64,000 nucleotides of DNA from Curtobacterium sp. MCBA15_012 (GTDB lineage: Bacteria; Actinomycetota; Actinomycetes; Actinomycetales; Microbacteriaceae): positions 186,001-250,000 of the forward strand of contig NZ_CP126267.1 in assembly GCF_001864935.2 (NCBI RefSeq). The letters run 5' to 3'. The notes under the pieces were generated by a model. The model was not told the origin of the DNA, searched no databases, and worked only from the letters and a program-made list of their open reading frames with translations. Below are positions 43,642 to 54,026 of the stretch, in pieces (the stretch's first letter is position 1; every line of letters begins with the position of its first letter). A program made the position numbers and the translations under genes.

Positions 43642-44694
43642 GTGCCAGTTGCGGAGACCGTCACGATTGCATGTGATGAGTCGGGGGCGGAGGGCGAAAA
43701 CCTCATGCGCGCGCGGCATCCGGTGTTCGTGCACGCCAGCGTGCATCTCGACACGGAGGAGGCCGCTGACGTCATGACACAGCTGCGGACCATCACCGGT
43801 TCGGCGCGGGACGAAGTGAAATCAGGCATCGTCCTCGACGTCCGCCATCGCGCGGACCTTCTTCGCGTGCTCGAGCCGCTCGCGCCACGGGTGAACATCA
43901 ACCTCGTCGAGAAGGCCTACTACGTGTCGTCCAAGTTGGTTGCCCTGCTCACGGCCGCCGCCCAAGAAGCGCGGGGCATCGACATCGAACGCACCGGCTA
44001 CGGACGATTCTACGCGTCCGTGCTATTCAACCTCGCTCCCGTCGATCTCGGAGCAACCTTCTGGCGGCAACTTCTGCGGCGCTACAACGACCTGATTCGG
44101 GTGTACGCGAGAGCGAACGCCGTCCCACCAAGCTCGGAAAAGTTCTTTTCCATCCTTGCCGAAGCGCGTGCACGCTCCAGGGACCCAAGCGTGCAGGAGG
44201 TGCTCAATGACTTGTGGTCGGCGCGCTTCTTCGCGTTCGACTACGAAGGAGCGCGCTTGGGGGAGCTGCGTGAGATGGACCCCATGTTCAGCACGCTCCG
44301 TGCCGTTGCGGCCAACTGGAGGATCCGCCTTGGCGACGTGCCGTTCGAGCTGCTCGTCGATAGGTACTCGACCCTGACTGAGTCGCTCATCGCGTCGATC
44401 ATCTCAACCGCACGTGAGGACCTCACCGTGACCGGGCGGTTGCTGCCGGCCGCAGACCTGCAAGCGATCCGCCAAACTGATTCCCGAACCGATTCGCGGA
44501 TTCAGGTCGCGGACATCATCGCCGGAGTCGGACAGCACTGTGCGGCGCTGGCGCTGGCGGGCACCTTTGACGATGACCTGCAACTCGCCACCAGTGAGAT
44601 GCTGGACTTCCAAGGGATGTGGAGTGACGGGTCGCCCTTAGACGTCCTCTACGATCGCCGTCCCCCGCAGTACGCTGCCGCCGCAACCTCGTGA
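43642..44694 (+). CDS. DUF3800-like protein
   Basis: 350 residues from the GTG at 43642, which has a GGGAGGGGA ribosome site; the frame is open back to 43444 without likeness. TIACDESGAEGENL at the start and DSRIQVADIIAGVGQ near the end are the two acidic landmarks of DUF3800. That RNase-H-like group often sits in phage, plasmid and defence regions. A nuclease role is possible. It is separated from the OLD gene by 440 bp, so joint function is uncertain. Confidence 0.68.
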   Translation: MPVAETVTIACDESGAEGENLMRARHPVFVHASVHLDTEEAADVMTQLRTITGSARDEVKSGIVLDVRHRADLLRVLEPLAPRVNINLVEKAYYVSSKLVALLTAAAQEARGIDIERTGYGRFYASVLFNLAPVDLGATFWRQLLRRYNDLIRVYARANAVPPSSEKFFSILAEARARSRDPSVQEVLNDLWSARFFAFDYEGARLGELREMDPMFSTLRAVAANWRIRLGDVPFELLVDRYSTLTESLIASIISTAREDLTVTGRLLPAADLQAIRQTDSRTDSRIQVADIIAGVGQHCAALALAGTFDDDLQLATSEMLDFQGMWSDGSPLDVLYDRRPPQYAAAATS

Positions 44695-45138
44695 CGGCTG
44701 CGGCACAGCGCTACTAACGCGGGCGGTTGAGCCGGCGTCTCGATCGACTCAAGGGGCGCCTGCTGTCGGAGGGCCCATGCGTCGGAGCTTTGCGTTGATA
44801 AGTTGCACTCGATCTGCCGCCGCCGACCCTGCCCCTGGCGCGTCGATGGCAGGCTGGCATCGTCATGGCCTTGTGATCGAGCGTTCGCCGGCCAACTGCG
44901 CACCATGCGGAAGCGACTACAGAAGTCGCCCAATTCAAGGGCGTCGCTGAGCCGTTCCCTCGACGGCTCGGCACGCCGTGCCGAGCTACCACTACCGCCG
45001 CTTCATTCCGTAGTAGGTTGAACACCCAAGTTCGACGCCGCCATCCTCGCCGACGCTGCCACCAGTGGATCCTTCCGCTCCGGGGTGTGTCAACGGACGG
45101 TGTTACGTGCATCCCCTCATCACGAATCTCAGGGAGAG
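44695..45138. other. Intergenic gap before the OLD gene
   Basis: About 440 bases, no gene seen. The last bases hold the AGGGAGAG ribosome site of the OLD gene. Confidence 0.4.
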
Positions 45139-46959
45139 ATGAAGCTTCAGAACGTATCGATCGCCGGATTCCGGTCCATCGAGCACCTCACCGATCTCCG
45201 TATCGGATCCCCGCTCGTCCTTGCCGGGCACAACGATGCAGGGAAGTCGACCATCATCGACGCGATCCTGTACCTCCTCGGCGCCTACAAGCTCACCGAC
45301 TCGGACCGGACCTACTTGAACGCCGACGCTGCCGCCGTAGATGCCGAGGAAGGTGAGACCAGTGACGCGGCGGACCGGGTCGCGGAGACCTTCGTCGACG
45401 CCACGTTCTCCTTGTCTGACGATGAGGCCGACACTTTCGGGGCGGCGACACTGCGACTTCGTCGCATCTCGTTCGAAGGTGATTCCGCAAAACTCGAACA
45501 GCTGACGATGGCGCCAGTTGACGCTCGACTGCGAGACTACGAAAGCCTGACGGTACCGGCGCTGCGGGACCGTCTGGCTACGCTCGACCTGCCGCAAACC
45601 GGGTTGAAGCCGGAACTCATCGAGCGCCTCAATGACGCTGCCAGTGCGGCGCCGAAAGAGAAACTCTGGGTTGGTGCGCCTACCAGCGTCGATCGGGCAC
45701 TCCCGACGGTGAAGCGGTTCGATGCGAGTAGCGCCGTCGACGCAGAAGCGGCAATCCAATCGACGCTCCAGACCAAGTTCAGGGCGCACCTCGAGTCGGA
45801 CGAGTTCAGCGGGAACCTTCGCGCCATCGAGGAGAGCCTCGAGCAGAAGCTCGTCGCGGATGCGCAAGCGATCCGTGAACACATCACCGACAAGGTCACC
45901 GATGTTGGAGAGGTGACAATTCGGCCGCTCGTGAACCTCGGCAACGGCAACGGGTTGAAGGCCACCCAGATCACAGTGCAGAACTCCCGCGGGGAAGCGA
46001 TCGACCTGCGGCTCTCAGGTGCCGGCCGCGCACGACGTATCGCCCTGGCGGTCTGGGAGTACAACGCAACGCTGCTCGCCGACGCCACCGAGGACATCGT
46101 CCTGCTCTACGACGAGCCCGACACGCACCTCGACTACGGGCATCAGCGTGAGCTGATGCGACTCATCCACGAGCAGACAAAAAACCCGAACGTCACCGTC
46201 ATCATCGCCTCCCACTCGATGAACCTCATCGACGGCACCGACATCTCCGACGTCGCGCACATCAAGCACGTCGGACACCGGACCGTGGTCGAACGCCTCA
46301 CCGAGGACGCGGGCGTAGGCGACCACCTCGGGGCGATCGCCGCGAGCGTCGGTCTCCGCAACACAGTCCTGCTCCATGAACGACTGTTCGTTGGCGTCGA
46401 GGGGGATTCGGAAGCTCGTGCGCTACCGGTTCTCTTCCGTCTCGCGATGGGACGGCACCTTGAATCGTGCGGTATCGCCATATGGCCCTGCGACAACAAC
46501 GAAGGCGCCGTCAAGTTCGCCAAGTTCCTCGTCCGCCACAACCGAAACGTGATGTTCGTCGTCGACGCCGACTCGCGGACGAACGCAAAACACGTCTTCA
46601 GTGACGAGAAGCTGAAGAAAGAAGGACTCGATCCGGCAAAGCACAGCCACTACATCGGCGACAAAAACGAGATCGAGGACGTCTTCTCCAACGAGCAGTG
46701 GGCGGCCGCGGCAAACGTACTTTGGCCCCGTGACGGCGAACAGGAACCTTCCGACGTGTGGGGTGCTGAAGACTTCGCTGCACATCGGGGCAAGAAGTTC
46801 AGCAGCGACGTTCTCGCAATGCTGAAATTCGGATCCTCTTCTGCACCATCCGGGAAGCCAGAGGCGCTCCGTGATCTCGCGCTGAGCCTCCGGGAGCCCA
46901 GCGAAGTACCCGATCAGCTCGTCGCCGCATTCGAGGAGATGCTCACGCGCGCGAACTGA
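45139..46959 (+). CDS. OLD family ATPase/TOPRIM nuclease
   Basis: 606 residues. N-terminal SMC-like ATPase: Walker A at residues 30-38 (GHNDAGKST), a signature-like LSGAGRARRIAL, Walker B LLYDEPDTHLD and the switch ASHSMNLID. C-terminal TOPRIM domain: FVGVEGDSEARALP (catalytic Glu) and MFVVDADS (DxD). This is the overcoming-lysogenization-defect architecture. Relatives act in phage defence, for example GajA of Gabija, where the partner is a UvrD-like helicase. No helicase gene is adjacent, so this looks like a stand-alone (class 1) OLD or part of a different set. Confidence 0.9.
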   Translation: MKLQNVSIAGFRSIEHLTDLRIGSPLVLAGHNDAGKSTIIDAILYLLGAYKLTDSDRTYLNADAAAVDAEEGETSDAADRVAETFVDATFSLSDDEADTFGAATLRLRRISFEGDSAKLEQLTMAPVDARLRDYESLTVPALRDRLATLDLPQTGLKPELIERLNDAASAAPKEKLWVGAPTSVDRALPTVKRFDASSAVDAEAAIQSTLQTKFRAHLESDEFSGNLRAIEESLEQKLVADAQAIREHITDKVTDVGEVTIRPLVNLGNGNGLKATQITVQNSRGEAIDLRLSGAGRARRIALAVWEYNATLLADATEDIVLLYDEPDTHLDYGHQRELMRLIHEQTKNPNVTVIIASHSMNLIDGTDISDVAHIKHVGHRTVVERLTEDAGVGDHLGAIAASVGLRNTVLLHERLFVGVEGDSEARALPVLFRLAMGRHLESCGIAIWPCDNNEGAVKFAKFLVRHNRNVMFVVDADSRTNAKHVFSDEKLKKEGLDPAKHSHYIGDKNEIEDVFSNEQWAAAANVLWPRDGEQEPSDVWGAEDFAAHRGKKFSSDVLAMLKFGSSSAPSGKPEALRDLALSLREPSEVPDQLVAAFEEMLTRAN

Positions 46960-47360
46960 GCCGGCGGGCCCGCATCCGAGCAAGACGCTGCGCCGAGGTT
47001 GGAGACTCCCAGTAGTGGCCCCGCACGGATCTGGCATATGAATGAGCGTGCGATGAGCGGGGAACACCGCACCAGCGGCAACCATCAGGGGTGGGAGCAC
47101 TCGTGTGTCGAACCCGAAGCAGCGGCGTGGTCATGACGTTCCTCCTCTCGGTGTCGCGTTCATCGCAACACATCCCACCGACATCCGCATCTGGCGTCGG
47201 CGCTGACCCTATGCGCGGACAGCAGAAGAAGCCCGCATGCGCAGTCGATCGAGCACATGCGGCAACTGGAGCACCACGCGAGCCGGTACGGATCGCTGTG
47301 CTGCACGAACACCCGCCCACCACTGGCGGCCCGTGCCGCCCCACCGCACAGGAGCAGCGC
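46960..47360. other. Intergenic gap
   Basis: About 400 bases without a supported gene. Confidence 0.4.
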
Positions 47361-47987
47361 ATGACCGATGCCTTCACTGTTGTCACCGGCACGTTCGGAA
47401 TCCTCGGAACAGTCGGCGGTATCGCAAGCACGGTCACAACGGTGCGGGTATCGGGCATGCGTCGCCACGTCGAACGGGCGCAGGGAGCGTCCTCGCTCCT
47501 TGACGGCCTCCGGTCGCTTCCAAACGGCCACGCGGTCGGAACCCGTCTCATGACACCGTCCGACGAAGATGAGCTCCGAAGCGAACTCAGCAGAATCGTC
47601 CGCGAGAACGCTGCGTCCTATGCAAAGCAGAACCCCACTCCCGTCGGCTTCGACTTCGCCCGAGTGCTGATGCCGGCATACTCCGTGCTTTTTGTCGCGG
47701 TCGCCATCGGCGCGTTCATCGCGGCGGGCCACGAGCACACCGCGCAGGACGCGGCGTCGCAGCAGATCACTGCTGGCCTATTCCTCTTCGTCGCACTGAT
47801 CTTCCTGGGGATGACTGGGTTGCTTCACGAGCGGATGCGGCGACGCAACGACGCGCGACGGGTCGCTGGCACTCCCGGTCGCGAATACTACTTCGGACCG
47901 CTCGTCGAGTTGTGGCAAATGACCGCCGGAGCAGTTCGCGGCCAGAGCGCTCGTCGACGCACCGCCAGAGCGGACCGGGAGCGCTGA
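47361..47987 (+). CDS. Membrane protein, unknown
   Basis: 208 residues from an ATG with an AGGAG site. A hydrophobic start (FTVVTGTFGILGTVGGIAST), a charged middle region, then two membrane segments (LMPAYSVLFVAVAIGAFIAAG and ITAGLFLFVALIFLGMTGLL) and a basic tail. No family recognised. It stands between the OLD gene and two more unknown genes on the same strand. Confidence 0.65.
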   Translation: MTDAFTVVTGTFGILGTVGGIASTVTTVRVSGMRRHVERAQGASSLLDGLRSLPNGHAVGTRLMTPSDEDELRSELSRIVRENAASYAKQNPTPVGFDFARVLMPAYSVLFVAVAIGAFIAAGHEHTAQDAASQQITAGLFLFVALIFLGMTGLLHERMRRRNDARRVAGTPGREYYFGPLVELWQMTAGAVRGQSARRRTARADRER

Positions 47988-48070
47988 GGCGGCGCGGAAC
48001 CTGCGTCCGTCATCCCGGAAAGTCGTCAGCAAGCAGACGTAGACGAGACAACGACCACAAAGGACAGAAC

Positions 48071-48835
48071 ATGCATACTCAATTGTGCGCGAATTCGATC
48101 GTGGAGCATTGTGACTGCAATGGTTGCGACAAGAAGTTACATGGGTGGCGCGGCAGCCATCGTTTCGCGCCACTCTTCGACGGCCGGCAGAACGTGATTG
48201 TGCACCAGCCTGCAGTCATTGGCGCTGCGTTCGACACGTTGCAGAGAAGAGAAGGCGAGAGGACCGCCGAGACCACAGACTACCTCGCCGCGAAACTCGC
48301 GCTCTGGACCGTTGAAACGGTGTGGTCCGATGACGAAACAGACAGATTGGTGCTGGCGTTTGCTGACAGCGTCGCACCGGCGAACCGCATCTTTGTGGAT
48401 GCGCTTGCAGCCAGTGCAGGTCTCACGGAAGATGACCGGCACCGCATCCGTGCCCACGTCGCAGGTCATCTGATCTGCGTGCTTAGCGTCGCTGTGCTCG
48501 AGGCGTACGACACGCTCGGCACGGCGCTCGACGACCTCGCGACGGTCGCTGCACGGCAACTTGCTGCAGATCTCTTCACTGGCGCCACTGAGGCGATCGC
48601 GCGAGCAGCCGCGGAACGGGTCTTCAGGCTTGCCGCCCGGCAGCTGACTGGGATCCTCATCGACGACGTCCGGGTCGTTGCGCTCCGCTTCGTCGGCGCC
48701 GTGTCCTGCCCTGACTGGTACGCGCACCCGGGTGACGGGATCTGGACGTACTGCCTCAAGCCGGCTTTCCTGGACGCTCTTGGCGACAAGGAGAAGGAAT
48801 GGGCGAGTGAGCAGCTCAAGGCTGGCCGCCGATGA
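48071..48835 (+). CDS. Hypothetical protein
   Basis: 254 residues; the ATG at 48071 has an AAAGGACAG site. The N-terminus carries HCDCNGCDKKLHGWRG, which could bind zinc. The middle is helical and rich in Ala/Asp (ADSVAPANRIFVDALAASAGLTEDDRHRIRAHVAGHL). The end has CPDWYAHPGDGIWTYC. No family recognised. Confidence 0.6.
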   Translation: MHTQLCANSIVEHCDCNGCDKKLHGWRGSHRFAPLFDGRQNVIVHQPAVIGAAFDTLQRREGERTAETTDYLAAKLALWTVETVWSDDETDRLVLAFADSVAPANRIFVDALAASAGLTEDDRHRIRAHVAGHLICVLSVAVLEAYDTLGTALDDLATVAARQLAADLFTGATEAIARAAAERVFRLAARQLTGILIDDVRVVALRFVGAVSCPDWYAHPGDGIWTYCLKPAFLDALGDKEKEWASEQLKAGRR

Positions 48836-48859
48836 TCGTTTCGCCGCATAGGGCAGTGC

Positions 48860-49306
48860 ATGAGCACCCAGCGACACCGCCCACTTCCAGCGGAGAGCCT
48901 CTCTTCCCTCCCTCACGGGACCGTCGTCACCGTCCGCGACGGCGAACGGTGGGCGGCCTTCTTCTGCGCTCGAACGGACCACTCGACGGCGCACTTCCTT
49001 CCCACTGTCGCAGTACGACCGACTACTATCCTCGTCAGTGCACGCCGTGTCTGCACGGGCGAATCACTGACGGCGGCGCCGGACTTCACGATCATCAAGT
49101 ACGAGGACGACGATCGGAGGTTGTGCCAGGCCGTCAAATTGCCGACCTGCGACCCTGCATGCTGGTTCGCTGTGGCCTGCGGCGCCGAACACGAGGGACT
49201 GCAGTCCTTCGCCGACCTACTCCACGAGTTCGACCGGCTCCACTATCTCCACAGTGTCGACACCAAACTCGGTGTCCTGATCCCCACCGATGGCAGCGTC
49301 CGCTGA
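48860..49306 (+). CDS. Hypothetical protein
   Basis: 148 residues, 25 bp after the previous gene, so probably in one transcript with it. Starts with a beta-rich segment (GTVVTVRDGERWAAFFCARTD) and contains CDPACWFAVACG. No family recognised. Confidence 0.55.
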   Translation: MSTQRHRPLPAESLSSLPHGTVVTVRDGERWAAFFCARTDHSTAHFLPTVAVRPTTILVSARRVCTGESLTAAPDFTIIKYEDDDRRLCQAVKLPTCDPACWFAVACGAEHEGLQSFADLLHEFDRLHYLHSVDTKLGVLIPTDGSVR

Positions 49307-49718
49307 CGCGCTGTCCACGGATCTACTGCGTTCGAACCAGAGGCGACTCAAACTTTCGCACTACGCCGCACCAGCGGCGCTGAGTCGCCCGACTGCTGCT
49401 CTCACGCGGCCGCCGGCCCGTCGACGTGAGGAAGGCAGAAGCGCAGCTGGGCGCCTCGCGTGCTGTCAGTCTGACGAATCGAGGCAAGCACGGTCTCCGT
49501 GGGCACTCCACAATTCCGAACGGTTGACCTGGATCAACACGCCACCCGGGGAATCGACACGGATTCCGCACCCTTCAAGGGGAACGCTGTGATGAAGGCC
49601 TACCTTTACCTGTACTGAAATGGCGCCAGCCGATGCGATCATTAGGCTGCGCGCAAGCACTCCGTTTGACTGACGAGCGAGCCCCTGTGGGGGAGCATGA
49701 TGGAAGGACGGTACCCGT
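49307..49718. other. Intergenic gap
   Basis: About 410 bases with no supported gene. Confidence 0.4.
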
Positions 49719-50951
49719 ATGAACATTCCTGGCGCAGAGTTCATTGCCCTAGCCGAAGGAGGGAAGTGGCCAGGGGAAGCAATTCTTTGGAGCGTGGACG
49801 GAACTGTTGCCGCGATCGACCTTGGCGCGGGTGCGGTTACCGGTGAACACGTTGCAGCGCAGCACCCACAGATCCTGCTGCTGACGCACGACGACGACGA
49901 CCACATCGGCGGTTGGAGCGGGTTCGCGGCGGAAGCGGACCGTCAGCAGCACTGGCCGGAGCAAATCTGGCTTCCGTACGAGTGGGCAGGCCTCGCGATT
50001 GCGGCAGCAACACCAGCCCGAATGGTCGCCACCACGCGGCGGCAACGCGTCACGTCCGAGACTGTGATTGAGGAGCTCGGGCTCGACAACTGGACGATGG
50101 TCGCCACGCAACGCGACGACGACGGCGGAAACGTTCGAAGCGAATCTGTTCTTGACACCATCGACTGGAACACCGCCTACGAACGCGTGACCGCGTTGAA
50201 CGAATCGAAGGAGCTCGAAGAGCAGGTCGCGGCGCTTCTCGCCCCGCGAACAAAGAAGTTCGAAGGCATCGGCACGAGGGAAGCGGTCGCAAAACGAGCG
50301 GTCGACAGCGTGAGGAAGATCCTGCAGATCGTCCAAGAAGCGCACCAGTCGCCGACGACCGTGAAGCTGTTCTCGATAGAACACGCCATGCGCAACCCCG
50401 AACCGCAGCCATGGCGCTCAGAAGGATCTGCTGGTCTCATCACGATCCCAAACGGGCGCGAAGTCGAGCCGAAATCGTTGACAACGCCGGCGACTGTGCA
50501 ACACCTGGCCATGCTCTATACGCTGACAATCCAGAACCGTCGAGCCCTCACAAGTCTCCTCTGGACATGCTGGTGCGTCGGTTCGAATAAGGTAATGGTG
50601 TGGAGCGACTCGTCCGGCGAATGGACGGCCGAGAGCCGACTCCACCTCCCGATCGAGCGTGTAGCCCTAGCCACAGCACCGCACCACGGATCGGCCAACG
50701 CCGACCACACGGACGCATGGACCGCAATGTGGGGAGCGACCGCGGAACTCATTCTTGTCGCCGCGGGCGGACAGGCGGGTCAACAGGTGAACGGCGCGTT
50801 CCTCGCCGCGCCACACGAGCGGCGCGCCTGCAACAGGTGCCGTCACCAGCCAAAGGAACGAAAGGCGCAACGGGTAACGGCCAACGTCCCGCACCACGAC
50901 GCGGCAACACTCGCTAGCGCCCACTGCGTTCGACCTCAGCGCAAAAACTAG
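49719..50951 (+). CDS. MBL-fold (ComEC/metallo-hydrolase type) protein
   Basis: 410 residues. LLLTHDDDDHIGGWSGF (residues about 53-69) is the metal site in the HxDxDH form used by ComEC-like metallo-beta-lactamase folds. A later TAPHHGSANADH supplies the distal His ligands. The insertion between about 110 and 240 is not typical. The last 60 residues (HERRACNRCRHQPKERKA...) look unlike a normal end and might be a read-through after a local change. Soluble, no signal peptide. In bacteria such proteins occur in defence islands; the substrate here, perhaps nucleic acid, is inferred. Confidence 0.75.
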   Translation: MNIPGAEFIALAEGGKWPGEAILWSVDGTVAAIDLGAGAVTGEHVAAQHPQILLLTHDDDDHIGGWSGFAAEADRQQHWPEQIWLPYEWAGLAIAAATPARMVATTRRQRVTSETVIEELGLDNWTMVATQRDDDGGNVRSESVLDTIDWNTAYERVTALNESKELEEQVAALLAPRTKKFEGIGTREAVAKRAVDSVRKILQIVQEAHQSPTTVKLFSIEHAMRNPEPQPWRSEGSAGLITIPNGREVEPKSLTTPATVQHLAMLYTLTIQNRRALTSLLWTCWCVGSNKVMVWSDSSGEWTAESRLHLPIERVALATAPHHGSANADHTDAWTAMWGATAELILVAAGGQAGQQVNGAFLAAPHERRACNRCRHQPKERKAQRVTANVPHHDAATLASAHCVRPQRKN

Positions 50952-51298
50952 CAAGCAGCCTTCGATCGCAAGAACACATGTCAAATCGAGGAGCAGAACG
51001 ACGCATGACAGAGTCTGACGAGACGCTATTCACCGAACATCCCGCAACAGCTCGCTCGGGTCTTATTCAGTACAACGAGTTCCTCATGAATGAACGTCTC
51101 GTCGCAGTCGGCTAGCGAACAACCCAACGTGGCGGTTCGCTCGCCGCAAGTTGTATCGGGACGTGAGCTGCGACGAGTCGACCGACGGCGGAGTGTCCGG
51201 CTCCACTGAGCTGCAAACGCGCGATGCATGTTGCGGAGAGTTCTGCTTACTCCTTGGACGGCAGCTCGTGCACGACAGCTTGGTCGGCGGCAGCGAGT
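50952..51298. other. Intergenic gap
   Basis: About 350 bases between convergent genes, no supported gene. Confidence 0.4.
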
Positions 51299-52003
51299 TC
51301 ACCGTCGACGCCGCGACGTCGTCAGGGGCGTGTCTTTCGGACTGGCGAACGTTGGGAGGGCGTACACCTCGCTGATGTCCATAGCCGCCAATTCCTTCGC
51401 CACCTCGTAGTGGAGACGCCGAATCCGCTTGTTCAGCACCCCGATCAGCTTCGTGCAGAGGCTGCTCAACTGTGCGGGGGCCTCCTCCGGGGACAGTAGC
51501 TGTTCGAAATGCACCTGACCGGTTCGCGTAACCGCGCGTTGGGTGAAGCTCGAGTCGGTCAGATATGCGATGACGGCTGTGTCCTCAAGGCCGTTGACCG
51601 CATGCGCCACATGCTTGTTGCGGAGGTCCAAGCAGAATTGGTGGAATGTGCTCTCCGACTCGTCGAGTTCGTCCAACGGAACCCGGGCAGCGTGACGGGT
51701 TCCGTTGTTGAACGCACGGCCGTAGCTTGTCAACGCGGCGCTCCATAGGCCGAGCCTTGGGTCTCGCGATGACTCCATTCGCGGGCCTTGAATCTGTGTG
51801 GCGAAGGCGTCCGCGTAGACCTTCGTCATCTCCAGGTCTCTGCGGTAACTGACGATGTCGCGAAGCTCGGAACTGGATGGCGTATCGACGGTCACGACGC
51901 GGTAGCCCGAAGGGCCGGGCTGCTCCTCACCGTTCGCGACACCCATGGAGTGGCGTCGCGACCAAGCGGCTTCTGCCCGACCATCAGTGTCCTCAAAGAC
52001 CAT
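51299..52003 (-). CDS. Hypothetical protein with a HEPN-like motif
   Basis: 234 residues from the ATG at 52003 (a Met at 51946 is possible). The helical core includes DESESTFHQFCLDLRNKHVAHAVNGLEDTAV. The RNKHVAH segment fits the R-x(4-6)-H motif of HEPN RNases, and LRNKHVAH in particular is a recurrent HEPN-like sequence. The family is otherwise unknown. Isolated on the minus strand beside the MBL-fold gene. A toxin-like RNase is possible, but the motif alone is weak evidence. Confidence 0.55.
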   Translation of the reverse strand: MVFEDTDGRAEAAWSRRHSMGVANGEEQPGPSGYRVVTVDTPSSSELRDIVSYRRDLEMTKVYADAFATQIQGPRMESSRDPRLGLWSAALTSYGRAFNNGTRHAARVPLDELDESESTFHQFCLDLRNKHVAHAVNGLEDTAVIAYLTDSSFTQRAVTRTGQVHFEQLLSPEEAPAQLSSLCTKLIGVLNKRIRRLHYEVAKELAAMDISEVYALPTFASPKDTPLTTSRRRR

Positions 52004-52974
52004 GGCTCGACGGTAGACCAACGTGAGGCAGGCTCGAACCACTGAGTGGTGCGCGGCAACGCGGGGGCTGGAGCCCGGGCACTTGAGACTGCCCTCCCCG
52101 AACAGGCGTCGTCGGCCGCGAGGTCTCCAGCCGTCGACGCATGCAGAGCGCTCCTGCACCTTTGGTCCCTGGCCGCGCAGACTGCTCCACGAATGCACGA
52201 AGCTTGACGCATGAGTCGGTAGGAGTCACGCCGGACGGCGGATAGGCGCCTGGGTTTGATCTCGCGCCGCCTGCCCGCTCCTCGCTTCAGAGCGGGGCTA
52301 CCAATGTGGTGATGTGCCGCTCCGCCGGCGCAGGGGCGTTGTCTTACTGCTTCTGGGCTGAGCACGAAGTGCGACGCCCCACCTGGCACTCCTTGCTCTC
52401 GAAGCGTTTCGCTGACCAACACTTGGGCAAGCGGACGGGTGATTTGGTCGGGCAGGGGGTCTGAAGCTCGCAGGATCTCGTTCCATGGACGCCTCCACAC
52501 TCGCGCATCAACCCCTGCGTGTCGATGACGATTAGGTCAGCGTGTAGATCTCATCCAGAACTGCCGGCCCCGACGTCTCATGACTGTCCTCGTCCTGGCC
52601 GGTTCGCAGGAGCCGACCGAGAAGAGAACTGAAACGCCTTGACCATCCGCTTCAGCCCACCTGGGGCTCCTCGGTACCGTCGTCAAGCCACCTGGGCTCT
52701 TCTTCGGCGTGCTGCTGAGGGCATCGCGCCCACATGATGAAGTCACGACGGAATCGCTCCGCCGGCTGCCGCGGCTCCATCTCGGAACCGGCGGCGGTAG
52801 CCCCTTCACCGAGGGGCTCGGTGAAATCAGAGTACCGGAGCGCAGACCGATCGTGAGCATGACGTCGGCTTCTTTTTCTTGGCGCTCAGAGAGCGGTCGT
52901 TCACCGGGCAGGTGTCGGTGGCGTGTGTTCCTATGGCCTTGTCCGGCCTGCTGGAGGAAGAGGAGGTGCGCCCG
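52004..52974. other. Long gap without a supported gene
   Basis: About 970 bases. Frames are open on both strands but none has a ribosome site plus a plausible protein. Possibly decayed DNA. A strong AGGAGG at 52961 belongs to the next gene. Confidence 0.4.
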
Positions 52975-53961
52975 ATGCGCCCTGACGGGTTCCGGTTCAA
53001 CCTCGGCTCAAACGCTGCGTTGCAGACGTTGGCGGCCTCCGTCGCCGCTCAGCAGGCGGAGCTCCGTGCGTCGCTGATGGCAACCATTGCGCCCGCATTG
53101 CAGCAGGTCAACCTCGCATACAAGCCAGTCATGCCGGCATTGACGACTTCGGACCTCATCCGCCACGCATCGGCAGCGTTGGAACCCGCCCGGGTGCTCT
53201 CCGCCTGGTCGCCGAAGATCACCGTGCCGAAGTTCACGATGCCGACGATCACGGTGCCGACGGGGATGTTCGACGTTCTGCGCGGGTTTGATTGGGACGC
53301 GTTTGAACGTCGGATTCGCGTTCCCCGCAACTGGCCAACCGCGTATGAGCAGTATCTGCCGGATTTGGTCTCTATGGTCAACGACGAAGGCATACCTGTT
53401 GCATGGGTGCCGCGTTGGGAACTGCTCGAGACGCTGCTGGGCGCCCCTGACGCAACAGCACGGTCGCTGCTGCTCGTGAAGCACCGTGCTGAGATCCTTC
53501 ACGACTGCGAGATCGCCCTCGACGACGTCAGCGACCCGTCATTGATGCCGTTCATGTCGACTGTGCGGGAGCTCCTATCCGCGAGCCGGTACGGACTGTG
53601 GAAGGTTGCAGCGATCTCCGCAGTAGCAATCACGCACTCCATCGTCGAACGACTTGAGTGGGTTTCAGCCCGTCAGCAGGTGAAGAAGCACCACGCGTTA
53701 CAGGAGAGCGTCACCCTTGCAGAAGTGATGGAACGAGCGACACGGGGCCCGTTGGTGCTGTTCTACGACGATTGGAACCCTAAATCCCGCCGGCCACGGC
53801 CGACCCATCTGACACGACACGTCGTCTCGCATCGATTCGGCCCGGAACAGGTCGCCGAACGCAACTGCGTTGTCGCAGTGATGCTGCTCACCTCGTTGAT
53901 GGTCACCGTCGACCAACTTGAACTGATCTCTCCGGACGAGTCGACAGGGTCGTCGGGCTAA
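52975..53961 (+). CDS. Hypothetical protein
   Basis: 328 residues; the ATG at 52975 has AGGAGG 8 bases upstream. The N-terminus is helical (AALQTLAASVAAQQAELRASLMATIAPALQQV), with a Pro/Thr-rich stretch (ITVPKFTMPTITVPT). The C-terminal third, ending THLTRHVVSHRFGPEQVAERNCVVAVMLLTSLM, resembles the NRH..LHG..N..LL helical tail seen in many abortive-infection-like proteins of unknown function. No catalytic motif recognised. Confidence 0.6.
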   Translation: MRPDGFRFNLGSNAALQTLAASVAAQQAELRASLMATIAPALQQVNLAYKPVMPALTTSDLIRHASAALEPARVLSAWSPKITVPKFTMPTITVPTGMFDVLRGFDWDAFERRIRVPRNWPTAYEQYLPDLVSMVNDEGIPVAWVPRWELLETLLGAPDATARSLLLVKHRAEILHDCEIALDDVSDPSLMPFMSTVRELLSASRYGLWKVAAISAVAITHSIVERLEWVSARQQVKKHHALQESVTLAEVMERATRGPLVLFYDDWNPKSRRPRPTHLTRHVVSHRFGPEQVAERNCVVAVMLLTSLMVTVDQLELISPDESTGSSG

Positions 53962-54026
53962 GTGGAGGCCTCTCGGCTGAGGAGTCGGAGCTACCGCAGT
54001 ATGCAACACAATGAGCAGAGCGGCCT

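Noticed and set aside
45139..46959. Gabija system (GajA plus GajB)
   Set aside because: The OLD protein fits GajA in general layout, but no UvrD-like helicase gene is adjacent.
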